64,000 nucleotides of DNA from Vicinamibacteria bacterium (GCA_035570235.1 DATMML010000043.1:62001-126000), one strand, 5' to 3'. Numbered from the stretch's first letter, positions 9,511 through 19,049 are shown. Numbers and translations: made by a program. Notes: generated by a model not told the origin, from the letters alone.

Positions 9511-10317
9511 ATGTCCGACTCCGACTACGTCCACGGATACTCCGACCGTGAGAACCTACGGCTCGCCGACCAGGCCAACGTACTCGGTTCCCTCCTTCAC
9601 CATGACACGCGATACCCAGCGGGAAGCATCATTCTCGAATGCGGGTGCGGCACCGGCGCCCAGACGGTCTTCCTAGCCAGCGGGAGCCCCGGGGCCCGGA
9701 TCGTCTCTCTTGATCTCGCACTTGGAGCCGTCCGGCAAGCCCGCGGGCGTATCCGGGACACTGGTTACGCAAACGTCTCCTTCCAGAACGCGGACATCTT
9801 TCACCTTCCCTTCCTCGATGGCGCCTTCGACCACCTCTTCGTCTGCTTTGTGCTGGAGCACCTGCTCGACCCAGTTCGGGCCCTGCGCTCCTTGATGCGC
9901 GTGCTGACCCCAGGTGGCTCCATCACGGTGATCGAGGGCGACCATGGCTCCTGGTACTCCCATCCACAGACACGCGAGGCGTCTCGTGCGGTCCAGTGTT
10001 TGATCGAGGCTCAGACGCGGCTGGGCGGCGATCCCCTTATCGGCCGCCACCTCTATCCGCTGCTGCTCGAAGCCGGCTTCCGCGACGTGGGGGTTACCCC
10101 GCGGATGGTTTACGTGGATGCAAGCCGCCCAGATTTGGTCGAAGGGTTTTCAAGAAAGACGTTCATCGCAATGGTGGAAGGAGTTCGTGAGCGCGTGCTC
10201 TCCATGGGCCTTGTGGACAGCGACGGCTGGGAGAAAGGGATCGCGGACCTCTACCGCGCGACCGAGCCTGACGGCACGTTCTGCTACACTTTTTTTAAAG
10301 CACGCGCGGTCCGATGA
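9511..10317 (+). CDS. Class I SAM-dependent methyltransferase
   Basis: A 268-residue Methyltransf_11/25-type enzyme. Motif I is ILECGCGTGAQTVFLA (residues about 40-55), motif II is IVSLDLALGAVRQAR, and motif IV region is LPFLDGAFDHLFVCFVLEHL followed by the post-motif RVLTPGGSITVIEGD. The cysteine-rich form of motif I is slightly unusual. The ATG at 9511 is preferred over an upstream TTG because the family normally begins about 30 residues before motif I. The substrate is not evident; UbiE/arsenite-methyltransferase-like folds look similar, but the extra conserved cysteines of ArsM are absent. Confidence 0.8.
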   Translation: MSDSDYVHGYSDRENLRLADQANVLGSLLHHDTRYPAGSIILECGCGTGAQTVFLASGSPGARIVSLDLALGAVRQARGRIRDTGYANVSFQNADIFHLPFLDGAFDHLFVCFVLEHLLDPVRALRSLMRVLTPGGSITVIEGDHGSWYSHPQTREASRAVQCLIEAQTRLGGDPLIGRHLYPLLLEAGFRDVGVTPRMVYVDASRPDLVEGFSRKTFIAMVEGVRERVLSMGLVDSDGWEKGIADLYRATEPDGTFCYTFFKARAVR

Positions 10318-10471
10318 TGACGGTGCTCCATCCCGCCGAGCATTTGTCCCCCGCTACTCTCAGGAGCGAAAGGCCATCCTCGTTTTGAATTAGCCCACGA
10401 CGAACCTGTTCGCCCAGCAGCCATGAACCCGGCGGACCTGGAGATCCACGCAATCCGCCCGCTGGCCGTAC

Positions 10472-10996
10472 TTAGCGATTGAGGATCCCCAGATAGGCCT
10501 TCCAGGGTCCAACCGCACCGGCGTATCTCTTGCTCATGACGCGGACCACTTGACCGATATGGTTGAGGTCATGCACGACCCAGGTGGCAAGAAGCTGTCC
10601 CAGCGTCACGATGCCAAGTTCGGGGTGCCGGCCCGTGAGCGATAGCTGGGGGGCATTCAAGGACACTTCCCTCAAGTAGGCGAGATTCGATGTCCGAAGC
10701 GATGCGAACTCCGCCAGGAGGGCGCTGGTGGAAGTGCTCTCAATGGCCTCCCGAAACCCGAACCGATCAAAGGGCACGAAGGTCTTTGCTTCGCCGTCAC
10801 TCAGAATGACCCTGATCCGAGGCACCCAGTCAGTCCTCTCCCCATGGATTAGATGACCCACCACGTCGCGCGGGCTGAAAGTGCCCGCGCCCTCGTCCGC
10901 AGTCAGCCAGCTCTCGGGGAGGCCCTCGAGTAGCTCGCGAAGAGTCTCCGGCGTACGCGACAGCACGGCTGTCACTTCCGCAACCTTCACTTCCAT
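10472..10996 (-). CDS. DinB-family putative metal-dependent protein
   Basis: A 174-residue four-helix-bundle protein of the DinB/YfiT superfamily. The expected metal ligands are visible: His in VVGHLIHGERTDW (about residue 48) and the pair in WVVHDLNHIGQVVR near residue 145. Bacterial members often act as thiol-dependent (bacillithiol or mycothiol) transferases or hydrolases, but many are uncharacterised. There is no signal peptide, and it appears to be a single gene. Confidence 0.82.
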   Translation of the reverse strand: MEVKVAEVTAVLSRTPETLRELLEGLPESWLTADEGAGTFSPRDVVGHLIHGERTDWVPRIRVILSDGEAKTFVPFDRFGFREAIESTSTSALLAEFASLRTSNLAYLREVSLNAPQLSLTGRHPELGIVTLGQLLATWVVHDLNHIGQVVRVMSKRYAGAVGPWKAYLGILNR

Positions 10997-11383
10997 CTCT
11001 CAGGCTCCTTGATACGGGTCCCCTTCACGTTCGAAATCCCCACACTCACGGCGTTAGCCCTCTGACCGCACTATGCACATGGTCAAGAGAATTTCCAACC
11101 GTCACTTAACGACGCACCCGTCCAAACCATTGGGTCTTGCTCGATCACTCTCTCATCGTGGCGCACATTTCCACATGACAAGGGCCCCTGCTCCCGGCTG
11201 CTTGTAAAACAATGTCATATGGGCTGCGCCAGCCACGCGGTGGCCGAAGGCGTCCGCCTTTTGTCCTGAACCGACCAGCACATGTGAACGTCAGTGGAAC
11301 TAGACTCTTGCGGACGCAAGACTCGCTCATGAACATGAGACACTAACAAACTCGGAATCAAATGGTCTAGGGTTGGAGGGACT
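10997..11383. other. Intergenic region between divergent genes
   Basis: About 390 bp. It must contain the promoters for the DinB-family gene and the following secreted protein. No operator, hairpin or conserved small gene is recognisable. Confidence 0.4.
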
Positions 11384-11923
11384 GTGATCATGAAACGAGC
11401 GGCTTTCCTTCTCGCCGCCGCGTGTCTCAGCCTCCTCCGGGTTGCGGACGGAGAGGTGCAAGGCGGCGCCAAGATGTTCGAACGCCTGCGCGCGCTGGCC
11501 GGGGAGTGGGAGGGATCGGTTGAATGGTCGGGCGCGCGAAGTGACAAAGGGAAGATGAATGCCACGTACTACCTGACCGGAGCAGGATCGAGCGTTGTGG
11601 AGAATCTGACCGCGAACGGCACCACACTCATGACCAGTGTGTACCATCTCGATGGCGAAGACCTGCGCATGACTCACTTCTGTGCTGCGCAGAATCAACC
11701 ACGCCTCAAAGCCACGCGGTTCGATGACGCGAAGGGCACTATCGAATTCTCCTTCGTCGACATCACCAATTTGCCTTTACCGGGCGCGCCACACGTCGAG
11801 GGATTCATGATCCACTTTGTGGAGCCGGGGCAGATCGCTCTCACATTCACCTTTGTCAGCGGCCGAGAGCGTAGCTACGAACGGATTGAGCTCAGGCGGG
11901 CAAGCTCAAAGCGGGTCGGGTAG
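11384..11923 (+). CDS. Secreted DUF1579-like hypothetical protein
   Basis: A 179-residue protein with an N-terminal signal peptide (KRAAFLLAAACLSLLRVADG). The mature region begins with ALAGEWEGSVEW and has later strands with DGEDLRMTHFC and GMIHFVEPG-like blocks. This pattern (a short helix, GxWxG, then antiparallel strands) resembles the lipocalin-like DUF1579 group seen in soil bacteria. The start could be ATG 11384 or the ATG two codons later. The ligand is unknown. Confidence 0.6.
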   Translation: MIMKRAAFLLAAACLSLLRVADGEVQGGAKMFERLRALAGEWEGSVEWSGARSDKGKMNATYYLTGAGSSVVENLTANGTTLMTSVYHLDGEDLRMTHFCAAQNQPRLKATRFDDAKGTIEFSFVDITNLPLPGAPHVEGFMIHFVEPGQIALTFTFVSGRERSYERIELRRASSKRVG

Positions 11924-12045
11924 ATGCCTCTTGACGCTGCCCCAAGCCACAAACACTTCCACCCTCGCGACCGTCCCATGGCCGCTTGTGGCGACGCGGC
12001 CGGCGTCTGTTGTTGGCTTAGCTGCGGTTGCCGGCCACATGCTGA

Positions 12046-12237
12046 TCACACTCGGAGCGCATCGACCAGTACCTGAAGCGGTGCCGGCTGGTGACGGCGG
12101 CTCGGGTAATAGAGGAAGAAGCCCTCGAACGGAGGGCACCACTCCTCGAGTACTCGCACGAGCCGGCCGCGCGCGACGTGTTCAGCGGCGTGCTCTTCCA
12201 ACGCGAAAGCCAGTCCGACCCCGTCCAGCGCGGCCTG
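12046..12237 (-). pseudogene. Remnant of a LysR-family regulator (C-terminal end)
   Basis: The minus strand reads QAALDGVGLAFALEEHAAEH, then [24 protein letters not shown] and a stop at 12046. This matches the C-terminal end of the LysR substrate-binding domain (AALDGxGLAxxxE ... [25 protein letters not shown]). Upstream in the same frame the similarity is lost, there is no helix-turn-helix and no start. The neighbouring frames also lack the rest. This is a decayed fragment next to the macAB-type operon, possibly its former regulator. Confidence 0.7.
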
Positions 12238-12450
12238 ACGACGGCAGGGATGAACCCCTCGCGCTTCCCCTCCGTGGCCAGTTTCCTCAGGGGGCGAGGC
12301 CGGAACCTGCAGGCCGGCACCTGGCGGTCCTGACTGGCTACAGCAGCAGGAACGCGGTAGGGGGCCGCCAGCGGCGCTACATCTGCAAACGGCCGCGCCA
12401 CGACGTCATCCGTTCGAACCGGAGGGCGCGAGGCGCCGTGCGAGCCTGGG

Positions 12451-13668
12451 TCACTCGTATCTCAAGGCTTCGATCGGATTCAGCGCCGCCGCTTTCTGTG
12501 CCGGATAGTAGCCAAAGAAGACCCCCACCGCACCCGAGAAACCCACGGCGACGATCATTACCACCGGCGAGATCACCGTCTCCCATCCCGTGAACTCCGC
12601 CAGAATCTTCGCACTCGTGTAACCGACAACGAGACCGGCCACCCCGCCGCAAATGCCCATCACGATGCTCTCGACCAGGAACTGGGTGAGGACGTCCGAG
12701 CCGCGAGCTCCGATGGCCAGGCGAATCCCAATCTCTCGCGTCCGCTCCGTGACCGACACCAGCATGATGTTCATGATGCCGATGCCGCCCACGAGCAGTG
12801 AGATCGATGCAATCGCTGCCATCAGCAGCGTCATCACGCGCGTACTACTCTCCGCCGCGGTAGCGAGATCGGTCTGATTGCGGACCGTGAAGTCATCGTC
12901 TTCGCCTTTGGTGATGTGATGGGACTCACGAAGGAGTGTGCTGACTTCGTCTTGCGCGGCCGGAATATCGCCGGGGGAGGCCGTGCTGGCCAGAATCTGC
13001 GGGATGCGCGGCTTCCCGGTGAGACGGGTTGACGCGGTCGTATATGGAATCAAGATCACGTCGTCTGAATCGCTGCCGCTCGCGGTTTGGCCCTTGGGCG
13101 CGAGCACACCCATCACCTTGAAGCGGACTGCCGCAATCTGGATCTCCTGGCCCACGGCGTCGTTGCCTGGAAAGATGCGTTGCGCGACCGTTCGCCCCAG
13201 CACGGCCACGCTGCGCGCCGCGCGAACGTCGTCGGGTCCGAAGAACACGCCAGAGTCAGTCTGCCAGTTGCGGATCGCCTGGTAGTCAGTGTCGACGCCA
13301 TTGATCGAAGTCCGCCAGTTGCCTCCGGGCGCGATGACCTGGCTGCGGGTGACGAGGACCGGCGATACCGCTACCGCGATTTGCGACTCGCTACGGATCT
13401 TCTCGGCGTCCGCGATGGTCAGGGTCGCGAAGGCCTGAGCGCCTTGGCTCACGCCCCCGGTGATACTCGCCCCCGGCGTGATGACGATCATGTTCGTGCC
13501 GAGGTTGTTGATCTGGTCGTGTATCCGTGACCGGGCCCCGTAGCCGACCGCGACCATGACGATCACCGCGGCGACGCCAATGATGATCCCCAGCATCGTC
13601 AGCATAGCGCGCATTCGGTTCTTGAGAATGCTTTGCACGGCCAGACGGATCAAGATAGAGAGTTTCAT
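12451..13668 (-). CDS. MacB-type ABC transporter permease
   Basis: A 405-residue inner-membrane permease. There is one N-terminal membrane helix (RMRAMLTMLGIIIGVAAVIVMVAV), a large periplasmic MacB_PCD domain (residues about 45-250), and three C-terminal FtsX helices beginning at LLMAAIASISLLVGGIGIMNIMLVSV and including the conserved ERTREIGIRLAIGAR loop. It is the permease half of a MacB split into two genes; in E. coli the ATPase is fused. Its ATG overlaps the ATPase stop by four bases. Family members export peptides, lipids or macrolides through an outer-membrane channel, which is not encoded here. Confidence 0.93.
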   Translation of the reverse strand: MKLSILIRLAVQSILKNRMRAMLTMLGIIIGVAAVIVMVAVGYGARSRIHDQINNLGTNMIVITPGASITGGVSQGAQAFATLTIADAEKIRSESQIAVAVSPVLVTRSQVIAPGGNWRTSINGVDTDYQAIRNWQTDSGVFFGPDDVRAARSVAVLGRTVAQRIFPGNDAVGQEIQIAAVRFKVMGVLAPKGQTASGSDSDDVILIPYTTASTRLTGKPRIPQILASTASPGDIPAAQDEVSTLLRESHHITKGEDDDFTVRNQTDLATAAESSTRVMTLLMAAIASISLLVGGIGIMNIMLVSVTERTREIGIRLAIGARGSDVLTQFLVESIVMGICGGVAGLVVGYTSAKILAEFTGWETVISPVVMIVAVGFSGAVGVFFGYYPAQKAAALNPIEALRYE

Positions 13669-14408
13669 GCCGCATCCACGTGCAGCGCTTCCAGGTCGCG
13701 GGCCGCGTCGTGCCTCTGCGTGACGGCCGCGTCCCCGCAGATCCGGCCGTCCCGCATCTGAACGATGCGGGTGGCGTAGGCGGCAACGTCGGGCTCGTGC
13801 GTGACGACGACTATGGTTATTCCCTGCGCGTTCAGTTGCTGGAAGAGCGCCATCACCTCGATTGACGTGCGGGTGTCCAGGTTGCCCGTCGGTTCGTCGG
13901 CCAGGACGAGGGCTGGCTCCGTCACGAGGGCCCGGGCGATGGCGACCCGCTGTTGCTGACCGCCCGACAGCTCGCTCGGCTGGTGATCGAGCCGGCCCGC
14001 GAGCCCCACGCGTTCGAGCGCCGCCACGGCGAGGGCGCGGGTATCCCGGCTGCGGCCAGTGCGGTCGTAGAGCATCGGCAGCTCAACGTTCTCAATGGCG
14101 CTCGTCCGTGCCAGTAGGTTAAATCCCTGAAAGACGAAGCCAATCTTATGGTTGCGAAGCGCGGCGAGGTCGTTCTTCCCGAGTCCATCGACGCGGACGC
14201 CATCGAGCGTATAGGATCCCGACGTCGGCGTGTCGAGGCATCCGAGCATGTTCATTAGCGTGGACTTCCCGGAGCCCGAAGTGCCCATGATCGCCACCAG
14301 TTCCCCTCGCGTCACGCTCAAGTCCACGTCTCGTAGCGCAAGCACTTCGGTGGTCCCGGCCCCGTACGTCTTGGTGATCTTGTCCGTCTGGATGACGATG
14401 GCATTCAT
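13665..14408 (-). CDS. MacB/LolD-type ABC transporter ATPase
   Basis: A 247-residue cytoplasmic ATPase. Walker A is GTSGSGKST (about residue 42), the Q loop is VFQGFNLL, the signature is LSGGQQQR, Walker B is [13 protein letters not shown], and the H loop is VVVTHEP. The spacing is that of the LolD/MacB subfamily, which powers mechanotransmission rather than classical transport. It sits between the adaptor (14 bp gap) and the permease (4 bp overlap), so all three should be one transcript. Confidence 0.95.
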   Translation of the reverse strand: MNAIVIQTDKITKTYGAGTTEVLALRDVDLSVTRGELVAIMGTSGSGKSTLMNMLGCLDTPTSGSYTLDGVRVDGLGKNDLAALRNHKIGFVFQGFNLLARTSAIENVELPMLYDRTGRSRDTRALAVAALERVGLAGRLDHQPSELSGGQQQRVAIARALVTEPALVLADEPTGNLDTRTSIEVMALFQQLNAQGITIVVVTHEPDVAAYATRIVQMRDGRICGDAAVTQRHDAARDLEALHVDAA

Positions 14409-14422
14409 GGCACTCTCGCTCC

Positions 14423-15703
14423 TCAGAATCCGCCACCGGGTCGACCGCGTCCGCTCGGCTGAGCGCCACCCAGCGGGTTGGCCGTCGACGCCGGGGGTTG
14501 TGAGGAGGCGGAGGCGATTCCATCGATCACCTTCATGCCTTCGGTCACGTTCTGTCCCTGGAGCTCGGTGAAGAGGCCATCGCTGATGCCGGTTCGCACA
14601 CGCGCGACCTGAAGCGTGCCCTTGGCATCCAGGGTGTACAGCGTGCCGCTACCGTTTCCCTGCGCACCCCCTTGCCCCCCCTTGTGAGCGAGCGGTCCGT
14701 TGGCGCTACCAGAGTTTCTGGCCGCGGTAGGCGTTTGTGCATCCCCGGAGGCCGGTGGAGTTCCGAAATGGGCGAGCACCTCGTCGCTCGGCTTGTAGCG
14801 CAAGGCCGCATTCGGCACCTTGAGGACGTTCCCGGCCGATTTTACGAGGAAGTCGACGCGGGCCGTCATTCCGGGGAGCAACTTGCCTCCGGGATTCTCC
14901 AACGTGACGATGACCGTGTAATTCACAACGTTGTCTGTCGTAGCGGACTGCAGACGAACCTGCTCTACGCTGCCCGAGAAAGTCTGCCCCGGCAATGCCT
15001 GGACGGTGAAGTTGACGGATTGTCCTTCCTTGATCTGTTCGATGTCGCTCTCGCCAACCAGCGCCAGGATCTGCATCCGGGAGAGATCGTTCGCGATGAG
15101 AAACAGCTGCGGGGCGGAGAGACTGGCGGCGACGGTTTGGCCGTTGTTGACGTTCCGCTCGACAATGACACCGTCGATGGGCGAGTAAATGGCGGTGAAG
15201 GAGAGGTTTTGCTTCGCTCGCTGCAGGGCGACGTTCGCCGATTTCACCGTGGCGTCTGCCTCCTGCAGGACCGATCCGCCCTGCTCGAGGGCGTTCGCCG
15301 GGATGAGCCCGTCGGACGAAAGCTGGCGGTTGCGATTCTGATCACTGTTAGCTTGCTTTTCCTCCGCCTGTGCCTTCTCGAGGGTCGCCTGGGCATCGGC
15401 CACTCCCTGCTGTGCGATGGTGGGATCGATCCGGGCGAGGAGTTGCCCCTTCTTGACGTGGTCGTTGAAGTCGACAAGCAGCGCGGAGATCTGCCCTGAG
15501 ACCTGAGTGCCGACGCTTACGGTTGTCACGGCCTGCAGGGTCCCGGTTGCCGAGACGAGGGCCTGGATGTCCCCCCGCTCCACGGTCGTGAAGCGGAGCG
15601 CGGGCGCCGGTGGAGCGGAGACGAAATGATAGAGCACAAACGCCCCCCCCGAGGCGGCCGCAACCAGGCCGATGACTATGAGTGCTTTCTTACTAAGAAT
15701 CAC
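14423..15703 (-). CDS. MacA-type periplasmic adaptor protein
   Basis: A 426-residue HlyD/RND-family membrane fusion protein. The order is an N-terminal membrane helix (ALIVIGLVAAASGGAFVLY), lipoyl half (VSATGTLQAVTTVSVGTQVSGQI), alpha-hairpin (about residues 95-165), second lipoyl half (YSPIDGVIVERNVNNGQTV), beta-barrel and membrane-proximal domains. A glycine- and proline-rich tail follows. The start is GTG, preceded by GAGGAGGG at good spacing. It is the first gene of the operon and links the MacB-like pump to a TolC-like channel encoded elsewhere. Confidence 0.93.
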   Translation of the reverse strand: MILSKKALIVIGLVAAASGGAFVLYHFVSAPPAPALRFTTVERGDIQALVSATGTLQAVTTVSVGTQVSGQISALLVDFNDHVKKGQLLARIDPTIAQQGVADAQATLEKAQAEEKQANSDQNRNRQLSSDGLIPANALEQGGSVLQEADATVKSANVALQRAKQNLSFTAIYSPIDGVIVERNVNNGQTVAASLSAPQLFLIANDLSRMQILALVGESDIEQIKEGQSVNFTVQALPGQTFSGSVEQVRLQSATTDNVVNYTVIVTLENPGGKLLPGMTARVDFLVKSAGNVLKVPNAALRYKPSDEVLAHFGTPPASGDAQTPTAARNSGSANGPLAHKGGQGGAQGNGSGTLYTLDAKGTLQVARVRTGISDGLFTELQGQNVTEGMKVIDGIASASSQPPASTANPLGGAQPSGRGRPGGGF

Positions 15704-16154
15704 GGTCCCTCCTCTCTTTTCAATGTAGATTCTGCAAACGTTACGGCACCATGTGCACGTATGTGGCCGTTGTGGGCCGTTATGCGAGATCTTGCGCCCG
15801 AAACCTCAGCCAAATGTGGAAGATGCAATAAGAGGGCCACCGCGCAATCGGATTCACTCCGCCGAAACGTGGAAGAGTGCGAGCCGTTGTCGGATGCTCT
15901 GAGGTAGCCCTCGCAGGACTACCGAGGCTGGCGCTGATCGCGGCTGCGGGGTACGCCCCCCAAGCGCGCAGGGGGCCGCTTCCATTCTGAAGTACACCAA
16001 CCAGTCCCGAGTGAGTACGGTCGCACCCGCAACCAAAGACCCCTTAGTGAGAGGTGTCCACCGAGCTAGGCGAGGCGAGCGCTGACCGTCACGTCCGCCG
16101 GGCGGGCGCGTTAAGGAGGCACCTGCAAGAGGCGGGGTGGTGTTTTGCCTTCCT
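15704..16154. other. Intergenic region upstream of macA-type operon
   Basis: About 450 bp. It contains the promoter region of the adaptor operon. A partial -12-like TTGCA occurs near 15730 on the minus strand, but the required -24 GG is missing, so I do not call sigma-54 here. No gene seen. Confidence 0.4.
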
Positions 16155-16985
16155 CTATTGCCGCTTGGTTCGGTACTCGTTGCTCCTGCGGAGTTCGTCC
16201 ATGATCTGCTGCTCGTTCCAATGATCACGCAGGACCCTGGCCTTGTAGTCCCGTGTCCCCGTCGCGTCCGGCTCTCGATTCAAGACTGCGCGATAGGCCC
16301 GGCGCACCATGTCCGTCGCCTCCGCGTCGCCGACGACCTGCTTCTGCCGCTTCTCGGGGCTCCTCGTGAGAGCTTGGCGCACGTCGTGCTCGTCGAACCC
16401 GTCATCGACGATGTGCCTTCGAAAGGTCTGCAGGCCCTCTGGGTCCGGCTCGCGGCCTAGGATGTCCTCATAGGCGCGGCGGACGATCCGGTCCGCGGAA
16501 GCGTAACGGCGCTCACTCGAAGCCTGCTCATCGCTGCGGCGAAGCGCTTCCCGGACGTCCCGCTCCGCCCAACCCTCGTCGATCATCTTGCTGCGGTAGG
16601 TGCGCATTCCCTCCGTGTCGGGGTCGCGTCCAAGGATGTCCTGGTATGCTCGCCGGATGATGGCTTCGGGCTGGACGCCCCCCACCTTGGAAACGCGTCG
16701 GTAGTCGGGGCGCTCACTCAGGTCGCGCCGAACCTCTGCCTCTCCCCATCCGTTCTCCCGCATGAGCACGCGGTACCGCTGCCGTTCTGGCGAAGAGGGC
16801 TCGCGGTTGAGGACGTCCCTGAACGCCCGTTCGATCGCCGTGTCCGGGCTCTCGGTTTCCGGTGCCATCGCGAGACCGTTGAGCGCCGCTGCCAGCTGGA
16901 TGCGGGTCCTTTCTTGTCCAAGCACGGACCCGCCGGCGGCGAGGCTCACGACGATCGCCATCGGCATTGCAGTGGTCAGTTTCAT
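16155..16985 (-). CDS. Secreted protein with four DUF4214-like repeats
   Basis: A 276-residue protein with a signal peptide (TTAMPMAIVVSLAAGGSVLGQ). The mature part is four helical repeats of about 50-60 residues built on RAYxDILGREPDPEGLxTYR ... VRxALRRSxE. This is the DUF4214-type helical repeat, found singly or in arrays in extracellular and S-layer-associated proteins. The first repeat is the most diverged (RAFRDVLNREPSSPERQRY). Function is unknown. The repeats are highly charged, suggesting a soluble periplasmic or cell-surface protein. Confidence 0.75.
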   Translation of the reverse strand: MKLTTAMPMAIVVSLAAGGSVLGQERTRIQLAAALNGLAMAPETESPDTAIERAFRDVLNREPSSPERQRYRVLMRENGWGEAEVRRDLSERPDYRRVSKVGGVQPEAIIRRAYQDILGRDPDTEGMRTYRSKMIDEGWAERDVREALRRSDEQASSERRYASADRIVRRAYEDILGREPDPEGLQTFRRHIVDDGFDEHDVRQALTRSPEKRQKQVVGDAEATDMVRRAYRAVLNREPDATGTRDYKARVLRDHWNEQQIMDELRRSNEYRTKRQ

Positions 16986-17314
16986 GATCTCCTCCTTTCA
17001 TCATGCCCGTCTTCTGGGCGGTGGCCCGCTAGGACCCCGCCCGACGGCAGGCCTTTGTTCGCGCTTGTGAAGTCGCGGGAGCCCTGGAGGCCGGTGAGAA
17101 GCAACCGGGGAACGGGACCAGGATCACGTTGCAACGTCTGATGTCGCCGCCCGCTTCCCCGGGTGAAGTCAGACTGTCCTCCTGGGGGGAACAACCCCCG
17201 TACCACCATGCGTCACGGATAGACCGCTACCATCGATGGGACCTACGGTCATGCCCCGCGGCGTTGCCGCGTGAGGCGCCCCACGCTGTTGGTGGTCTAT
17301 TACCGGCGCTCGCC
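16986..17314. other. Intergenic region, no gene seen
   Basis: About 330 bp between two minus-strand genes. It may hold the promoter of the DUF4214-like gene. There is no sigma-54 match and no clear hairpin. Confidence 0.35.
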
Positions 17315-17611
17315 TTAGTGGCGGTGCTCAGAGTCACGTCCGTAGTAGTGACGCTGAGGCTCATGTTGGGCGCGGTAGTCGTGAAGATAGCGGGGCTCCT
17401 GATTGTAGGTCTGCCAGCCCCGTGCGTCCCGATAGTGCCAGCGGCTTCCGTACCAGTACGCGGCGTGTCCCTCGTAGTACACAGGCGTGGTTGTCGCTCT
17501 AAATAAGGCGGGCGGAAAGATCTGAATGTTAATGCCCGCTCTAACCGGGGCGGCCCCTAGGCATGAAACGACCACGGCGCCCGTCAACATCCTCACAAGA
17601 CTTCGGTTCAT
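17315..17611 (-). CDS. Small secreted Tyr/Trp/His-rich protein
   Basis: A 98-residue protein. The ATG at 17611 has an AGGA site just upstream and gives a clean signal peptide (MNRSLVRMLTGAVVVSCLGA, cleavage near VRAG). The mature protein is rich in aromatic residues (PVYYEGHAAYWYGSRWHYR) and ends with a histidine-rich tail. The YYxG..AYWY..RWHY pattern occurs in small periplasmic proteins of unknown role. It starts 17 bp after the Spy-like gene and is likely cotranscribed with it. Confidence 0.65.
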   Translation of the reverse strand: MNRSLVRMLTGAVVVSCLGAAPVRAGINIQIFPPALFRATTTPVYYEGHAAYWYGSRWHYRDARGWQTYNQEPRYLHDYRAQHEPQRHYYGRDSEHRH

Positions 17612-17627
17612 GGGATCCTCACTTTTC

Positions 17628-18515
17628 CTAAGCAGCAGCTTGGTGACTCGCATGCTCGCGGAGCTCCGCGGCGAGTTTCGTGCGTTGCCCCGGCGTCAGC
17701 AGGGGCGTCACGGTCTCGTAGAAGAGAACCATTCGCGTGGCCCCGCGGCTCGCGAGGTGGGCGTTCGCGTTCGACGTAACGGTCTTTGCATCGAACGAGT
17801 CACCGGCGAACGCGGTGGAGAAGGCGTGGACATGCGTTTCGCCTTTCTGGGGATCGAACTTGGCGGAGAGTCCGGCCAATGCCGTGTGGAGAGCCGCCGA
17901 GATCTTGTTGACCTGGTCCGGCGTCAGGCTGACTTCTTGAGTTAGCTCCGCCAGCCGGCCGCCGGGTTCCCGCCCGCCCGGCTTCTCTTCGTGGTTGACC
18001 TGACGCCACACCTCCCAATGGGCCTGGACCTTATCGACGAGGGCCGCACGCTCGGAAGGGGACAGGATCGCGTGAAGCTTGTTTAGTGTGTCGAGGCTGG
18101 CCGCCTGCTCGCTGTCCGCCGCCGTGATGAGTTTGGCGATGGCCGCATCGACCTTGACCGTATCCACGGTGCCGGCGGCGATTCCGTCGGCTAGCGCCAG
18201 CTGGAGGCTTTGTTCCGCCTCTCGAGCGGGCGTCATTTCGGCGTGCAGGTCACTCTGGAGCTTCTCGATCTGGGGACGCTTGGCATCATCCGTGCCCAGG
18301 GTGTCGAGGCTCATGGCGATGAACTTGGTAACACCACCGTGATGGTGATGCCGGTGGTGTTCCTTCAACTCGGAGGCCGCTTGGTCATCCGCCGGTGTCG
18401 CGCTAGAAGTTGATGCGCCGCCCGCCGGCGACGGTGCCTGTACGGCTTCGGTTCCGGCAGCACTGAGTCCAAAGCCAGCCACCAGTGCAAGTCCTGTCAT
18501 ACTCAAAAGTCTCAT
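17628..18515 (-). CDS. Spy/CpxP-like periplasmic protein
   Basis: A 295-residue secreted helical protein. The ATG at 18515 is preceded by GGGAG and starts a signal peptide (LLSMTGLALVAGFGLSAAG). A histidine cluster (HHRHHHHGG) follows at about residue 60 and could bind metal. The remainder has two LTxxQ-like helical modules: LSPSERAALVDKVQAHW, and near the end LTPGQRTKLAAELREH. Such proteins are envelope-stress chaperones that may also bind metals. It lies inside a run of minus-strand stress genes behind the sigma-54 site at 19520. Confidence 0.7.
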   Translation of the reverse strand: MRLLSMTGLALVAGFGLSAAGTEAVQAPSPAGGASTSSATPADDQAASELKEHHRHHHHGGVTKFIAMSLDTLGTDDAKRPQIEKLQSDLHAEMTPAREAEQSLQLALADGIAAGTVDTVKVDAAIAKLITAADSEQAASLDTLNKLHAILSPSERAALVDKVQAHWEVWRQVNHEEKPGGREPGGRLAELTQEVSLTPDQVNKISAALHTALAGLSAKFDPQKGETHVHAFSTAFAGDSFDAKTVTSNANAHLASRGATRMVLFYETVTPLLTPGQRTKLAAELREHASHQAAA

Positions 18516-18591
18516 GTGCACTCCCATCAAAAGGCCGAAGACAGCGACGCCGTGTCCTCGGTCATGACCCCTGCTGCCGCCCAATGCGGAC

Positions 18592-18744
18592 CTAGAGTCG
18601 GCCTGAAAGGAGGACGACCAGCAGGACCAGAACGATTAGCCCCACACCGCCGCTCGGGGCATACCCCCACCCTCGGCTGTGGGGCCAGGTGGGGAGGACC
18701 CCGAACAGCATCAGAACGGCGAGTACGAGGAGGATAGTGAGCAT
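18592..18744 (-). CDS. DUF3309-type small membrane protein
   Basis: A 50-residue peptide with two hydrophobic helices flanking LPTWPHSRGWGYAPSGGVG. This loop (LPxWPxSxxWGYxPSGGxG) is the DUF3309 hallmark. The ATG at 18744 has AGGAG six bases upstream. The family is short, widespread in stress islands and uncharacterised. It lies between csbD-like and spy-like genes on the same strand. Confidence 0.88.
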   Translation of the reverse strand: MLTILLVLAVLMLFGVLPTWPHSRGWGYAPSGGVGLIVLVLLVVLLSGRL

Positions 18745-18813
18745 TGTGGACTCCTTACTTTGTCGCTCGTGAAAGAAAACGCCTGGAAACGATCCGGTCC
18801 AGCTTGGCTGGTC

Positions 18814-18981
18814 TCACTTCGCCGAGTCCTTGACCTTGTCGATCATCTTCTCAGCTGCCTGTTTGACCTTTCCGATCGTCTGATCGAGCTGACCCTCGCG
18901 CTTCAGGCTCGGGTCGTCGGTCAAGACTCCGGCGGCCTCCTTTACGCGCCCCTTCAGTTCTTCCGTCTTGCCTCCCGCCAT
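18814..18981 (-). CDS. CsbD-family stress protein
   Basis: A 55-residue soluble, charged helical protein: MAGGKTEELKGRVKEAAG, then DPSLKREGQLDQ and GKVKQAAEKMIDKVK. This is the full CsbD domain. In Bacillus CsbD is a sigma-B general-stress protein of unknown biochemical role. An N-terminally extended start exists upstream but adds only unconserved sequence. A clear paralogue is fused to a PAS domain at 43504. Confidence 0.9.
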   Translation of the reverse strand: MAGGKTEELKGRVKEAAGVLTDDPSLKREGQLDQTIGKVKQAAEKMIDKVKDSAK

Positions 18982-19049
18982 GTCGATTTCTCCTGTCTCT
19001 ACCGTTCGTGCTGCTTCGCCAGCGTCAGCGCCCCGCCCCACGCCCTCAG

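Noticed and set aside
15715-15760. Sigma-54-like site before the macA-type gene (minus strand TGCCGT-N5-TTGC)
   Set aside because: The -24 GG, which is nearly invariant, is missing. Only the -12 half is good.
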